DNA from: Dentipellis sp. KUC8613
Taxonomy: Eukaryota > Basidiomycota > Agaricomycetes > Russulales > Hericiaceae
DNA length: 64,000 bases
Direction: 5' to 3'
Assembly (NCBI GenBank): GCA_002286715.1
Contig: NSJX01000015.1
Span: 187,313-251,312, forward strand
Part shown: in pieces, positions 35,494 through 46,656 of the stretch
Layout: the number at the start of each line of letters is the position of its first letter
Numbering within the stretch: the first letter of the stretch is position 1
Made by a program: the position numbers and the translations under genes
The notes under the pieces: model-generated
What the model saw: the letters and a program-made list of their open reading frames with translations, nothing else
What the model was told of the DNA's origin: nothing
Databases searched by the model: none

Positions 35494-37144
35494 TCAAACT
35501 GTCTCGGATTCGTCCCCAGTGCTGGCGTCTACAGAGCCCAGTTGATTTACTGAGTCATACTTCGCGCGCACCTCGCACGCCGGACTCTCACTGGTTACAG
35601 TGGAACTGGGCATGCCCAGAGTGATCGCTGCCGGGGTCCATGTTCCCGCATGCAGCAGGGTGCTTTGAAAAGCGGCTACATGGGTTACCTCGAAAGCATA
35701 GCCCATGCCGACGCGGACAATGATCAACGTCGGCGCGACTCCCTGTTGTTGTCAGCCTCCAAAAAAAATCGGCACTACACGGCGAGACACTCACTAATAG
35801 CGGGTTGACAGCATACGTGAAGATAACCTATGCGATGGAGGTCCTCCACAGTCAAGGTTTATTCTAGCCTGGGACGAGAAATATACATGCCGAATAGTCT
35901 GGAGCAGTCTGCTGGGCAATCAGAGCAGCGATCAGCCCAGACGAGAATATTGCTCCCGATTCCACGCTATGGGTCAATTAGGTATATCGATATCAGGCGG
36001 TTTCTGACGATTGGGACGTACATCATGAGAATCGTAGATTTATATATGTTTCCAGACAAGGTCCTGAGATTTCTTCCAAGCTCCCTGGAAGCCCACCAAA
36101 TTCGAACCGCTGCGGACATATTACAGTTGAGCTACGCTTGGCTATCAAGGTAGCAAGAGAACTGATGAACGCACCTGTTAAACCAGTAGTGATCACGGTA
36201 GTAGCTAGCGCCAGCGAATTACTGGTGATGTTGAACGCAGATGACAAGGATACCAATCGAAACCACCTCGGCGGCGGCGCCTCTGACAAAGAAGGACTGT
36301 TGATCATCATATAGAGCTCGCAGTCGTAGTACACGTGTGCGAGGTTGCATGCTGCGAAGCCCGAGTGTTAGGATTCGATCGCCTGAAGGCGTGGGAAGTC
36401 GGACATACCTGTCGTTGCGAGCAAGAGCGCTACCAGAGGCAAAACCACGTACTTCTGGCGGCCCCAGATAATAAAGCAACGATAAATCTACGGAATCACA
36501 ATACGTTGATTATAAGTGAATTCATGAAGGATGAGCAGGACGGACTAGCAAGCCATCAGCAGCGATCCTGTTAAGGTCGAAAAGACATAAGCGCGATTGT
36601 ATTGACTTCGAAAATAGGGTCGTACTGGGCGAGGGTGTTGGCAGCGTCTATGATTGTGTTGGTCAGGTCAATCATCAAGGCTTCAAGAATTTCTGGAGAC
36701 GATTGGGGACCTGAACTACAGCTGTAGCCGACCCCATCGACAAGGTAGGAATTAGCAGTGCTCCTCGGCGTCATGTTGATCTGCATAAGACGGAGAATCA
36801 TGCTGGCCGTGATAGAAACATAGAGAACGATCGAGGTTGCGAGATATGATCTCTTTGGCCTCTGAAATGCTAGGATGTAGACGGATCCCGCGAAAAGGAT
36901 CGTATATAAACCTGTGGAGTTGTCAGTATCGCAAATATGCGATACAAGTGGCACATACCATACAAAATGCTCTCTGCCTGGAATGAGTGAGAAGATTGCG
37001 GATAGCTGACAGATAGAAGACATTGGCGCGAACTACGCACCCAAAGCGCTGCTATTGTTATCTTGTGGTCAAGAGTCAGTACGATCCAGACGACTACGAG
37101 ATAACAAATGTCACCCTATAATTCTTCGTACCACATGTTGACAT
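35494..37144 (-). CDS. Multi-pass membrane protein, MPF-D
   Basis: Start MSTCGTKNYR, then 21-nt exon ITIAALW near 37040-37060. Motifs in order: LYTILFAGSVYILAFQRPKR, TSIVLYVSITASMILRLMQ, NSYLVDGVGYSCSSGP (loop Cys), IYRCFIIWGRQKYVVLPL, LLATTG, ACNLAHVYYDCELY, NSLALATTVITTGLTG, RIWWASRELGRNL, YKSTILMM, ESGAIFSSGLIAALIAQQ, and a last exon with IIVRVGMGYAFEVTHVAAFQ. It ends GDESETV. Intact by inspection. Function unknown; about 330-350 aa, as in the other copies. Confidence 0.78.
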
Positions 37145-37498
37145 GCTAGCGGGTCGGAGCCGATGTCGAGAGGTCGAAGAAGCATTAGTAGTATCCAGAC
37201 TTGCTGTGTTAAGTACAAATTTCAGGATGATTCGGTAGCGACCTGTCGGAGTGAGTGATGGTCTCAGAAGGATGAAACAGAGAAGATCAGAGGCGCTGTC
37301 AGACGCCGTACGAGGTATTTCAACGCAAGTACGAAGGACACTTCGATGCCATTTCAGTCCACGGGAAGTCGCGGAGACGTAGGGAGCGAAGACGCTCGAT
37401 GTATCATGAATCAAAACGTCACCGCCGCGCCCGCACGCCATGGAACTCGAGCATTACAGCCCGCGTCTTCGCTATCGTATGAACGAATACATACACCT
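37145..37498. other. Gap between MPF-D promoter and second 2OG gene
   Basis: About 0.35 kb, MPF-D upstream region and the 3' flank of the 2OG gene. Nothing recognised. Confidence 0.4.
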
Positions 37499-39077
37499 TC
37501 AATGGCCATACGTAGCCTGGAGTCGTGCCTTGACATACTCGCCCGCTGTCACGACATCATAATGCAGCGGCCTCTCCTCGCTCACACAACTGCTTATCGG
37601 CTGTAATCACCCCAACTCAATACACATTCATCCAGCTCAAAATGGTAGACGAACCTCAAGTCGCACATCATAGTCTGTGCCAAAGAACAGCGGTATCGAA
37701 TACCGTCTGACACCGCTGCGATTGATGGCGCGATGGACAGTCGAGCGGAACACGTCGTCTGTTACACCAAAATCTGATCAGAACGCCGTTTCCTAAGCGA
37801 TGATAAGACGTACTGGTCCAGCGAGCGAATTGGTCGCCCAAGCTGCCAAAAGCGGACACATCAGAAGCGCCGGTGCAAGCTAAGAAGAGCACGTACTTGA
37901 TAACTAGCGTCCCCGGAATAGGAGGGGCGTCTATCCATTTCTTGTTCGCGTTCAGAACCTGCAGCGCTTGGATGCCAGGCTCTTGCCACAGGATTGTAAA
38001 GCACTGAGCGTTTGCAAACAAGATTTTCAACGCCGTAGCACAGTGCAGATCGCACATAGATTTATACCTCGAAGCTGTTCCGCAAGGAAGACCAGAGATG
38101 AGACACATTAGGCTGCGATACGAGAGCACTCACTCGGTATGCGCCCCAATCCCGATGATGCGGTCGTCGACAGGTCCAGTTTGTGGCGGATAATGAAGCG
38201 CTCGCATAATCGCAGCTGAGTTGCGCGTCTGAAGTGACAGCGGTATCAACTGTTCAGCTGCAAGTATCTCTGTACCAACGGCAAAGCCCACCTTATCGTC
38301 AAAGAAATCCGATGGAAGATCCAAAGCAAGTGCAAACAGAGGGAAGAGTGATTTCCCGAGATGTACCGCCGCATGACTTGCAAGAGGAAGATACGGCTCG
38401 TACCCTCACTTCGGGATGAAACGAGAATAGGCTCACTAGTAAGGAAGCATTCCCTCCCTGAACCCCGGCGCCTCGCTCGGCCACACGTTCGCACCAGCCA
38501 TGACACCGTCATTCGCACGTCTTGGATCGTTCGCAATCTTGTCCGCATCGAGTTCCTCCCACCCGAACTCGAAGCCCTCGTGCATGTCTCCGCTGTTCGC
38601 GGGGTCGCTGTTGCTGCTGAGCACGGCGGTGTAGCCTTTGAAGTTCGGTGTCTTCTTAATGTCAAGCTGTTTCATACACGTGTGAGACGTGACGATCAGA
38701 GTCAGTTCCAACACCACGCAAGCATGCCTTGGATTTAGTCTCAGCTGGGAGCGAGAAATATTCCTTCATGGAGTCAAGCGCCCGAGATAAGGTATCCTCC
38801 GGGACACCGTGATTCTTGACTGTGACATAATTTGTGAAATTAATGACAAGCAATATCCAGAGACTTTCATACCATAGAAGAACCCGACGTTGATACAGGC
38901 ATCTCTAACCTGGTCAGCTAAACTCCTCTGTACAATTGGATCCGGGTTGGAGACTTCCGTCAGGTCGCTTCACCCGCCCAATCAGTCGAACAACAGACGG
39001 AAAAGAGAAGTCTCGTACATGATAGGGATCTCTGAGAATGCAGAATCCGCATTCTGAGCAGCCTGGACGAGCGACAT
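37499..39077 (-). CDS. 2OG-Fe(II) dioxygenase, isopenicillin-N-synthase-like fold (second copy)
   Basis: Start MSLVQAAQNADSAFSEIPI, then DLTEVSNPDP and VRDACINVGFFY, typical of the N-terminal domain; KNHGVPEDTL and SGDMHEGFEFGWEEL follow. The metal-binding core is GIGAHTD (His-x-Asp, split by an intron), INLGDQFARWTN-like segment, VFRSTVHRA (distal His) and RRYSIPLFF (Arg-x-Ser). After RLE an intron with donor GTTCGT leads to the last exon, PISSCVSEERPLHYDVVTAG to QATYGH, stop at 37499. If this last exon is not used, the frame stops near 37640 with an atypical tail. The substrate is unknown. It shares a 208-bp intergenic region with the divergent CCDC25 homologue. Confidence 0.88.
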
Positions 39078-39285
39078 GGTCAAATGCAAGGCTGTTACGG
39101 ACCCACGAACAAGTTCAAGATAAAGAGACTGCGGCAAAGGCCGAGTCACGAAGGCGAAGGTAAGCACGGCTATGCCGGGCCGCTGCTCCCGCCGGCTTCA
39201 CGATTTTGAAACGAATAGGCGCCCGTTTGCCTGCCGCTTGCCTTCGCTCCGTCTATTCAACAGATTACTACACCAACAACTATCC
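39078..39285. promoter_or_regulatory. Bidirectional promoter between 2OG gene and CCDC25 homologue
   Basis: Only 208 bp lie between the two divergent start codons, so both promoters must fall here or overlap the 5' ends. No TATA box was seen for either gene. Confidence 0.6.
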
Positions 39286-40373
39286 ATGGTGCTCTTCTTC
39301 ACTTCGACAGGTGAGGCGGCTTGTCAGAACCATGAACTAATCCTATAAGCTCATAGCACCTAGCAAACGACCCCCCTGTGACGATCTACATGGGCAAAGA
39401 TAAAGTGGAAAGTAAGTGCGTAGATCCCGATGCTACTTCAACTTGTTTGGCCATTCTCACCATATCTACGAACTCTCTAGATGAGGATCTGATCAAATAT
39501 GCATGGCCACAAGATGTTTGGTTCCACGTTGACAAGCTCTCCTCGGCTCACGTCTACGTTCGGCTACCCGAGTCCATCCCATCATGGGAAGACATACCCG
39601 AACCGGTCCTCATCGATTGCGCGCAACTAGTGAAGGCCAACTCCATTGAAGGTACTCTCATGTATTTGCGGAGACAGTGCTTTTATCAAGATCTGGCGGT
39701 GTTTATAGGTAACAAAAAAGACAACCTCACAATCATATACACGCCCGCAGATAATCTGAAGGTAGATCTGTATTTATAAAGCGGATCACGCATATCTGAC
39801 AAGCATATCAGAAAACGGGCGATATGGCCGTCGGTCAGGTGTCCTTCCACAACGACAAACGCGTATGTCCAGTCTCCACTCCCTCCGTTTGTTCCTGGCT
39901 ACTAATCTAACAGCCACACAGGTGAAACGTGGTAAGTGGCATACCAGCATCGTGCCCAGACAAAAATAGACGAGGAACGGCGCGCAGTCCATGTCGCGAA
40001 GCGCGAGAACGCTATCGTAAACCGACTGAACAAGACGAAGGTCGTGCGCGAGGTCGACCACGAGCAGGAACGCATCGAGCGAATCAAGAAAGAGAATGCC
40101 GTAAAACGCGCCGCAGCCGCAGCAAAGGTCTGTCAACGTCCCCCCTTCCTTCTTCCTTTCACTCATTCCACCACGCTTTCATCTCATTTCATCTCGGCTT
40201 TCTATTCCGTACAGAAAAAGGCCGATGCGGAGCTCGCGAAGGCGCGCGAGGCCGAGAAGGCGGCACGGTCGTATGACAGCTTGTTCAATAACGAGTACGA
40301 GGACGAAGACGCGGATGCGGACGACGGCGCGCCGAAAAAGTCCGTCCGCGAGATGGAAGAAGACTTCATGTGA
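39286..40373 (+). CDS. CCDC25/Jlp2 homologue (NFACT-R domain protein)
   Basis: Family: small NFACT-R domain proteins (yeast Jlp2, human CCDC25). The exact fungal role is unclear; the NFACT-R fold suggests nucleic-acid or ribosome-related binding. Exons 39286-39310, 39364-39411, 39481-39651, 39709-39761, 39812-39862, 39922-39931, 39988-40127 and 40215-40373 sum to 657 nt (218 aa), the usual size. Motifs: [92 protein letters not shown], then a charged coiled coil and acidic end [11 protein letters not shown]. Exon 39922-39931 is only 10 nt (GTGAAACGTG). Missing it would break the frame. Divergent from the 2OG gene. Confidence 0.92.
39922..39931 (+). other. 10-nt microexon of the CCDC25 homologue
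   Basis: GTGAAACGTG, between introns 39863-39921 (ends CACACAG) and 39932-39987 (starts GTAAGT). It encodes V-K-R plus one base, giving the family sequence [13 protein letters not shown]. Confidence 0.85.
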
Positions 40374-40904
40374 GGGTGCGTACCTTGCCTAGCCCATCTT
40401 TACGCACGCCGTGCTGCGGAACGAGACCAGACGCTCACTTTCGGTGTCAGGAAGATGGCGTCATGCTTCGGTATGGGGAAGATGTAGTGTCTGTACGTTT
40501 GGTGGAGCTTTCGTTGGCATATCGGGGGACTGCTCGCGCGGACGAGTCGGCGCGGGCTATATGACGGTCATTTGTATCCGCTTGTCACGTCACTGAAACA
40601 TGCAGAACGCAGGCTAGATATCAAACTGAGGAAACCATGTGCGGTGCTGGATGGACGCGTACGCGCACAGACGCGTACGGGGTTACAAAGAGCGACGGAA
40701 GCAAGACTGCACTGGCTCATTCCTTGTTTCCGGCGGAGCCCTCTGCAGCATCGGGCTGCTCTGCCTCGGAAATCGTCACTATGGAAAAGCGCTTTCCCGT
40801 CAGTGACCGCGCGAGGCCGGACCTCCCGTGCGGACGTACCCAGCGGCTGGGCTAACCCAGGTGGGTCTCCCGCTGCGGAAACGACAGGTGCATTGAATAC
40901 CGAG
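40374..40904. other. Gap between CCDC25 homologue and SRP1
   Basis: About 0.5 kb. A possible second exon of SRP1 could lie at its right end (minus-strand frame from 40930 down to about 40790), but this is not supported by paralogue similarity. Confidence 0.35.
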
Positions 40905-41291
40905 CTAGCGTCTGTGGTGTCGACAGACGCCAATGTGGACTCGGACGCTACGGGTGCATTCATGGATGTCAATTCTCAGCGCAGCAGGGCCTGGGATGCA
41001 GGCAGGGGAGAGACGCGCACCGGCGGCGCTCGCGTCCCCGTAGGGACGCTTCGTGCGCTTGAAGATCGACGGGAGGAGCTTGCTGCCCCCGCCTAGTGTC
41101 TTCTTGAGCTGTGCGCCGCCTATGAGGGCGGTCGTGGAGGCGTGCGGCGAGGCCGATGGGGAGGCGGAGGACTGCGATGACGCGGACGATGCTGGGGGAT
41201 TCGTTGTGGATTTAGCCCCGTCCTTGGGCTTGCGTGGAGGTGCCTTCGTCTTGGGAAAGTACGCGAGGCCTCCGAGGTCTGTCTGCGGCAT
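40905..41291 (-). CDS. Small Ser-rich protein SRP1 (3' end uncertain)
   Basis: Unrecognised family, defined here from five neighbouring genes. Start MPQTDLGGLAYFPKTK closely matches SRP2 (MPQTQLGNLAYFPQTK). A Ser/Ala/Pro-rich stretch follows, then STTALIGGA, LKKTLGGGSKLLPSIFKRTK and RPYGD, which align with STATLV..K and FFQKAKHPYTY of SRP2. No signal peptide or membrane helix, so it is likely cytosolic and disordered. After GDAS the open frame differs from SRP2/SRP3; an intron starting GTGCGC at about 41000 is possible, in which case the annotated C-terminus is wrong. The coordinates cover the open frame only. Confidence 0.55.
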   Translation of the reverse strand: MPQTDLGGLAYFPKTKAPPRKPKDGAKSTTNPPASSASSQSSASPSASPHASTTALIGGAQLKKTLGGGSKLLPSIFKRTKRPYGDASAAGARLSPACIPGPAALRIDIHECTRSVRVHIGVCRHHRR

Positions 41292-42765
41292 GATGTATTG
41301 CTGGATCTCTGAGGGTGGGGTGGGAAGAGTGGGGGAAGAGAACGCGGATGGGTGACTCGACGGCGCGCAGCTGACGCTTTTGTAGGCCGCGTCACCATGT
41401 GCCTGTATCGCTGCGCGTCTGGAGCATAGGCGGGGGCGCGGATACGGCGATATACCGTCTCATGAGCGTCGTCTGATGCTGGAGCTGAGGTTTGCCGTCG
41501 AGCCCTCTGCCCTGCCGCCGTTCGTGAGAGGGGCGGGTGCCTACCCCATATTGGCTTCCACAGCTTGTCGGTATCACCCCCACGGCCGCGCGCTGCTATT
41601 TGTAGTGGGGCTAGCGATTGCGAGAAAATTGGCGACTCGAAGTGACTCGCGTGTCAATATGGCCTGATCCCTGATGCTATCCTCCAGTACTTGCGCTCCG
41701 AGCTGATAACCTTCATAACCAGCTACAGCATGTGATCCGTTGAGTATTTCAGATCTTCGCTATCGCTATATGGATGTTGATCGCTGTAAAGGATTGCAAC
41801 AGAGACACTCATATCCATCGCCGGTCGCGCTATGACCGGTGACCGGTGACCTATGGAGCACATTGACTCGGAAGGCGAGTCATGAAATTGCACAGGCGCA
41901 CATTCACCGCTCGCTGCTCGGAGTGTCCGGCGGTCTAGTAAGAGACGGTGCGCATAAGTTTGATAGCCAGATAGAACGCTCACTGCTCGAACCGGATACT
42001 TGATCAACAACGGCGGGCAACCTAGGTCCTATCTAGGAGCGAGCGAAGCGCCGCAACTCCGGAGTCGTAAACAGACTTGACGAAATCCTACCCTGGTACA
42101 TCAGCTGCCTTTCCGCCGAACACATTGAAGGGTGTTCCTGCGACTTCATTTGTTATACGCGTAGCAGGAACCGTGAACCCACGCGACAGACACCGTGATG
42201 ACGCGGTCAGCCTTTGTGGCACGTGGTCGATGCGGAGCCGCATTCCAATTTCGCGTTCTGATCAACGAAGCAGTATACTTGTCAAAATGCTGCGAAGTCG
42301 TCGAAGCGCTTCTGTCATGCAGTGCTGAGGAAATCACGCTGCTTCTTGAGATGGACGCGTTTGTGCATCGCACCGAAGGATGGAGAGGACAACGGTTCCA
42401 TCACAATCACGATTGAAGACAATGGTTTCAAGAGAACATCATATCGAATAGAAGCTATAGAATACTGGTGTCATATCGCCTGAGAACGATGGAGCGAGCG
42501 AAACCGAACAACTCTGCGTGGCGACGAAACCCTGGACCCTTCCAACCTCTTCGTCCCACCATCAAACCCCCTGCCCACCCCACCCCACCTGAAACGGCCC
42601 CTCCCCCTCTATCCAGCCGACCCCGCACGGAGGAGCTCGAACTGGGATCCGGAGCCACCATCCAGAGTCGGAAGGATCAAGCCAATAATGTGCGACGAAA
42701 ACCGTATGTCGGAGGTCCGCGGAGCATGCACTGCGTAGATCAGGCACATTGCCGTGCTAGTGCGC
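41292..42765. other. SRP1 upstream region and SRP2 3' flank
   Basis: About 1.5 kb. It contains a CCCTCTGCCC 10-mer (41503-41512), CCCCATATTGG near 41544-41554 and TGACTCG near 41350 and 41643, elements also seen upstream of other SRP genes. A pyrimidine/C-rich stretch lies at 42535-42630. No gene recognised. Confidence 0.45.
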
Positions 42766-43170
42766 CTACTTGGAGGACTTGGAGGGCATGCCGTACCCGT
42801 ACTTCGCAGCGAGTTGCCCGAAGACGAGATCGGGGTCCTGAGTCGAGGCGGAAGAGGAGCGCGGGGATGAGGATGGGACCTTCTGCTGCTTGGCGTCAAG
42901 CGTCAGAGCTGGATAAAAATGTCAGAACGCGAAGTTAATGAAGAACAGAGAGTAAGGCTCACTCGAGTCGTGCGCGTAGGTATACGGGTGCTTTGCCTTT
43001 TGGAAGAAGGCAGTGAACTTGCCCGGTTTGCTCTGAGATTTCGGAGCACTGGGGGACACGAGAGTCGCGGTGGAGTCGGACATCTTCGGTGCGGAAGACG
43101 CGATGGACGAGGACGCGGACGACTTGGTCTGGGGGAAGTAAGCGAGGTTGCCGAGCTGTGTCTGAGGCAT
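42766..43170 (-). CDS. Small Ser-rich protein SRP2
   Basis: Two exons, 42963-43170 and 42766-42908, with an intron of 54 nt; 116 aa. Start MPQTQLGNLAYFPQTK, Ser-rich linker, STATLVSPSAPKSQSKPGKF, TAFFQKAKHPYTYAHDST, LTLDAKQQKVPSSS, then DPDLVFGQLAAKYGYG and the C-terminus MPSKSSK. The KHPYTY core, the DAKQQK segment and the GQL.AKY...PSKSSK end are all shared with SRP3. Low-complexity, basic, no hydrophobic helix: probably intrinsically disordered and soluble. Function unknown. The promoter has TATATATA at 43265-43272 and TGACTCA at 43336-43342. Confidence 0.8.
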
Positions 43171-43264
43171 AGTAGAGGATGTAGAGGACGAAATGCTAAG
43201 AGAGGTAATTGTGCTGAAGCTGTTGGTGTAAGTTGAGATGCTGAAGGTGGTGCATCCTGAGGTG

Positions 43265-43272
43265 TATATATA
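43265..43272. promoter_or_regulatory. TATA box of SRP2
   Basis: TATATATA, 95 nt upstream of the SRP2 ATG, preceded (on the plus strand) by GCATCCTGAGGTG, which is nearly the same as the sequence around the SRP3 TATA. Confidence 0.6.
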
Positions 43273-43335
43273 CGCGTCGGAAGCGCAGCAGGAGACGCGT
43301 ACTGTGACTGTAGATCGTCAAGGCCGGAGCCTCAG

Positions 43336-43342
43336 TGACTCA
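43336..43342. promoter_or_regulatory. AP-1/Gcn4-like site upstream of SRP2
   Basis: TGACTCA inside GTGACTCACAGACGC. The same 15-mer with one difference occurs upstream of SRP3 at a similar distance. TGACTCA is the known consensus for Gcn4/AP-1 bZIP factors. Confidence 0.5.
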
Positions 43343-44745
43343 CAGACGCCCGACGCGCACAGGCGAGGAAAACGGGGTACAATGATCTGTTTCATTGATC
43401 ACTGCGGGTCGTACCTTCCCTCCATCGCTCTGCATGTGCACAGCGTTATGCGCAGCATAACTTCACGCGTTTCGTCCAGCTTGTCGTCAGTAGAGATGGT
43501 GAACTTTAGGCTGATGTTACCGCGGCGCAGTAGCTAGGGCAGCAAGCGCCAAATGGCCGGATTCGTCTATTTCGACCCCCGATGGCCGGAGCGCCACAGC
43601 CAAGCCTTCCAGCTGCCATCCTCTGACAAAACACTCTCACTGCCACCAGCGGTAGAAGATGCAGAACCAACGGACAAGTACAGCATCCAGCGTCTGCAAG
43701 CTTCCACCGAGCTCCTCGACTATCAGATAAGATTGCGCCCGGTCGCCCAGGGAAATCTCTTGTCGCGAAATTGCATCGCTAGCTGAAGCGCTGAAGGTCG
43801 ACTCATCCGCCCTCGTTGCGCTGTGCGCGGAGCCGAACCCAGTCAGAGGCCCCCTTCGTCCCCTCAAACGCGCCATGGAACGTGCTTTTTGACATATGAG
43901 CTCACGGATCTTGTCACCAATGGCAGAATAGCCTAAACGCTCGTGCACTTAGGCCGACCTGAAGACATGCTGACGAAGGCCGGCGCGTGGGACGGCGCAG
44001 CCATTTTACATGTGCGCTGCAAGCCAGCTACAGGTAATGCCCGTAAAGCGGCCACTAACAAAATCGCTCCAAGTCGTGTTGAGAGACCGGAGGTTCTCGT
44101 CTTCAGCGCAACGCAAGGCTTGCCGCAGCAAACGCACTTTCGCATCAAATCTGCGCAAGCCGCAGCCAGTTCGGTGACATCAGGCGACACGAGATCACGG
44201 TCCTCTTGGGAGTCGAACAAGTCTGGGCCTCGGTCGAGAAAGCACGTGGCAGGCACACAGGGAAAGGTACGTACGGTGGCTGTTCGCCTCGTATTCCATT
44301 TTCACGAACTGAGTGTTGTGGAATTGTTAGGAAGTCGTTAACGGGCTTATGTTGTCGTGGACTTCTGGCAATGGACGACTCGCATGGAATGGACGCGCTT
44401 CACAAAACCTCCAGGACAATATCAGTGGAAGGCTTCTGTGCGTACTAGTATGGAGCAGAAGCTCGAGAGGCTTTTCTGTATAAGCTGCAAACACGAGGAA
44501 CAAGCAAGGAAGAGCGCCGAAAGAATCTACATCCATCCCCCACACGACGACTTCTCCGTCCACACTCTCCTCGACCTCGATCTCGGATACGCATACCCAA
44601 CCGCTCCGCGCGGCGCGACTCTTCGTTGCCGTCCGAAGCCACGAAATATAATAGCGCGCAAGGAAAACGTAGCCTTAATATCCGCGAAACGTGGGTTGCA
44701 TAAGTTGACGAAGAGGAAGGGTGCATATTGGCGTCGTGGGCGCGT
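43343..44745. other. SRP2-SRP3 intergenic region
   Basis: About 1.4 kb. Beyond the SRP2 promoter elements nothing is recognised. Long plus-strand frames near 43943-45121 look like antisense shadows of SRP3 and flanking GC-rich sequence. Confidence 0.4.
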
Positions 44746-45126
44746 TTACTTCGAGGACTTGGACGGTGCGCCGTTGGCGTACTTTGCGGTCAGCTGGCCG
44801 GCGGCGGCGTTAGGCTCCTGCATTGGGGAGGACGAGGACGAGGCCTTCTGCTGTTTGGCGTCGGGCATCAAGACTACGGCGAAGCATCAGCTCAGGAGTT
44901 CAAGAAATATTCGTGAACAAGACGTACCTGAATCAAATCCATATGTGTACGGATGCTTCGAGCTCTGTAGGAACGCGGCGATGAAGCCTGGCTTGCTCGA
45001 CGACTTCGGAGCACTGCGGCCCGGCGCGACAAGGGCCGTGGTAGAATTGCAGTCAGAGACTGTCGGGGAGGACGAGTTGTTCGACGACAACTTCGCCGAC
45101 AAGTTCTGTGTCTGTTTCTGAGACAT
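44746..45126 (-). CDS. Small Ser-rich protein SRP3
   Basis: Exons 44928-45126 and 44746-44873 (53-nt intron), 108 aa. Start MSQKQTQNLSAKLSSNNSSS, then STTALVAPGRSAPKSSSKPG, FIAAFLQSSKHPYTYGFDSV, LMPDAKQQKASSSSS, GQLTAKYANGAPSKSSK. Domain layout and intron position equal SRP2, so the two are direct duplicates that have diverged mostly at the N-terminus. Soluble, Ser/Lys-rich, no recognised domain. TATA-like ATATATAT at 45195-45202 and TGACTCA at 45256-45262 lie upstream. The 254-codon plus-strand frame across it (44357-45121) is judged a shadow. Confidence 0.8.
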
Positions 45127-45194
45127 GGTGGTCGGAATTTACGCGGTAAGAAAGGCGGCTGTTGGGGTGATGCGTGTAGGGCATCCTGGGGTGC

Positions 45195-45202
45195 ATATAT
45201 AT
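45195..45202. promoter_or_regulatory. TATA box of SRP3
   Basis: ATATATAT within GTGCATATATATGC, 69 nt upstream of the SRP3 ATG. Confidence 0.6.
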
Positions 45203-45255
45203 GCATCAGGGTGTGCGGGTCCTGTAGCTTTTGGTCCCCAAGACGGGATGCTTTG

Positions 45256-45262
45256 TGACTCA
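45256..45262. promoter_or_regulatory. AP-1/Gcn4-like site upstream of SRP3
   Basis: TGACTCA within GTGACTCACAGGCGC, 130 nt upstream of the ATG. See the matching site of SRP2. Confidence 0.5.
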
Positions 45263-46656
45263 CAGGCGCTTGGCAGCCACAGGTGAGCACAACGGGTCCG
45301 GGGTGCCACCGCGGTGGCCGGTGGGGAATGGTGGCATCGATCTGGTCCATTTGATACCCGTCGCACGCACCTTCTTTCTACGTCTTCGAATTTCCAGAAT
45401 TCGTTGGACTTCAAATATCAAGAAGTCGTAATTTTGGGGCTCTCGTCGACCGTATGATGTTTGCAGAAGACAACGGTTCATGGGTAGAGAACTTACATAG
45501 ACTTCGTCGCGGCGCAGCCTGTGTCTCGAGCCCGCCTCCCGGAAAGCGCCGAGAAACCGGATCTTTTATTTCGATCTCCGAATATTGGATCTAGATCCTT
45601 CTGCCACAGTGTTGTTGCCGCCGCCGTGCGCAACGTCATGCCTCTTCGCTCATGTCCACACCAACATACGCTCATTACCACCAACACTCGCACACAAGCA
45701 TGATAGTTTACTTCAAAATGACAATGTAGGAATTCTCTCCTTGTTTGTGCTTTTGCGCGCAATTGCTCAGGCAAACCTCACATTGCGGTACTTTAGTCAT
45801 CCTCATCCTGGTCGCGACCGATCGCCGAAATCACAGTAAGAGGCACCTCTAGGCCGTTTCATCTCTCTCTGAACCCCGAAATGCATTACAGAACGTGCTC
45901 GAATGACTACTAGCATGCCAGAGCTGCGGAAGATCCGAGCTCGCTCATGCGGTTGTCGGCCGACAAGGACTGAAGGAGACACGCTGGCCGGAGCGCAGAC
46001 GGTGAGCGCGGCTACTATGTGACTGGGGAGGTCCTTGCGTGTGTAGACGCTCGAATGACGTATGTAGGTGCGAGATGGGGCGAGGCCTAGGCCATATTGT
46101 GGGTGGTCAATCGTTCGACTGCTCCGGAGGACCATCGCAGTCGCGTATATTGCGGCTTTGCGGAGGCGCCTTGATATGTTATACGTACGCCTGCTGCGCT
46201 ATAACGCTCGTGGAGTAGTCTCAGTAAGTGGCCAAGCTAATTACTGAGCGGTGGGCCCATTTGCGTCGATTAATCTTCTTTAGGCCTTATGCGCGTACTG
46301 GTGGTCGCGTGCTCCGTGGGACTGACATGGCGGCTACTTTCTTCCAAGTGATCTGGAGCGTTCCATGCCGCGAGTCCCTAAACATTCTGTCTTCTACCTC
46401 ACTAAATTGCTTTCGATTCGCAGTCAGCCCACAGTCGGATATTCTGCCTTCATCTCCCACCGCCGCACCAGATCAATCAAAATACAAACGCAACGACAAC
46501 CATATAACAATCCACAACCAGGTTCGTCACATAAGTTATAATAATAACCTATGCCCCACGCTCGATCCAACAATAACCCATGCTGCACACTCAACCCTTC
46601 GCATCCACTACGCTTTCCCATAAATATAGATACCCTCACGCGTCGCGGTAGCCCGC
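45263..46656. other. SRP3-SRP4 intergenic region
   Basis: About 1.4 kb, no gene or repeat recognised. Confidence 0.4.

Noticed and set aside
42468..42938. 156-codon plus-strand open frame with Pro/Arg-rich sequence
   Set aside because: Overlaps the last exon of SRP2 in antisense and a C-rich stretch; no conservation with the other SRP loci.
44357..45121. 254-codon plus-strand open frame
   Set aside because: It is antisense to SRP3, whose paralogue motifs, intron site and promoter are clear. The plus-strand translation has no recognisable motif and is best explained by GC-rich shadow coding.
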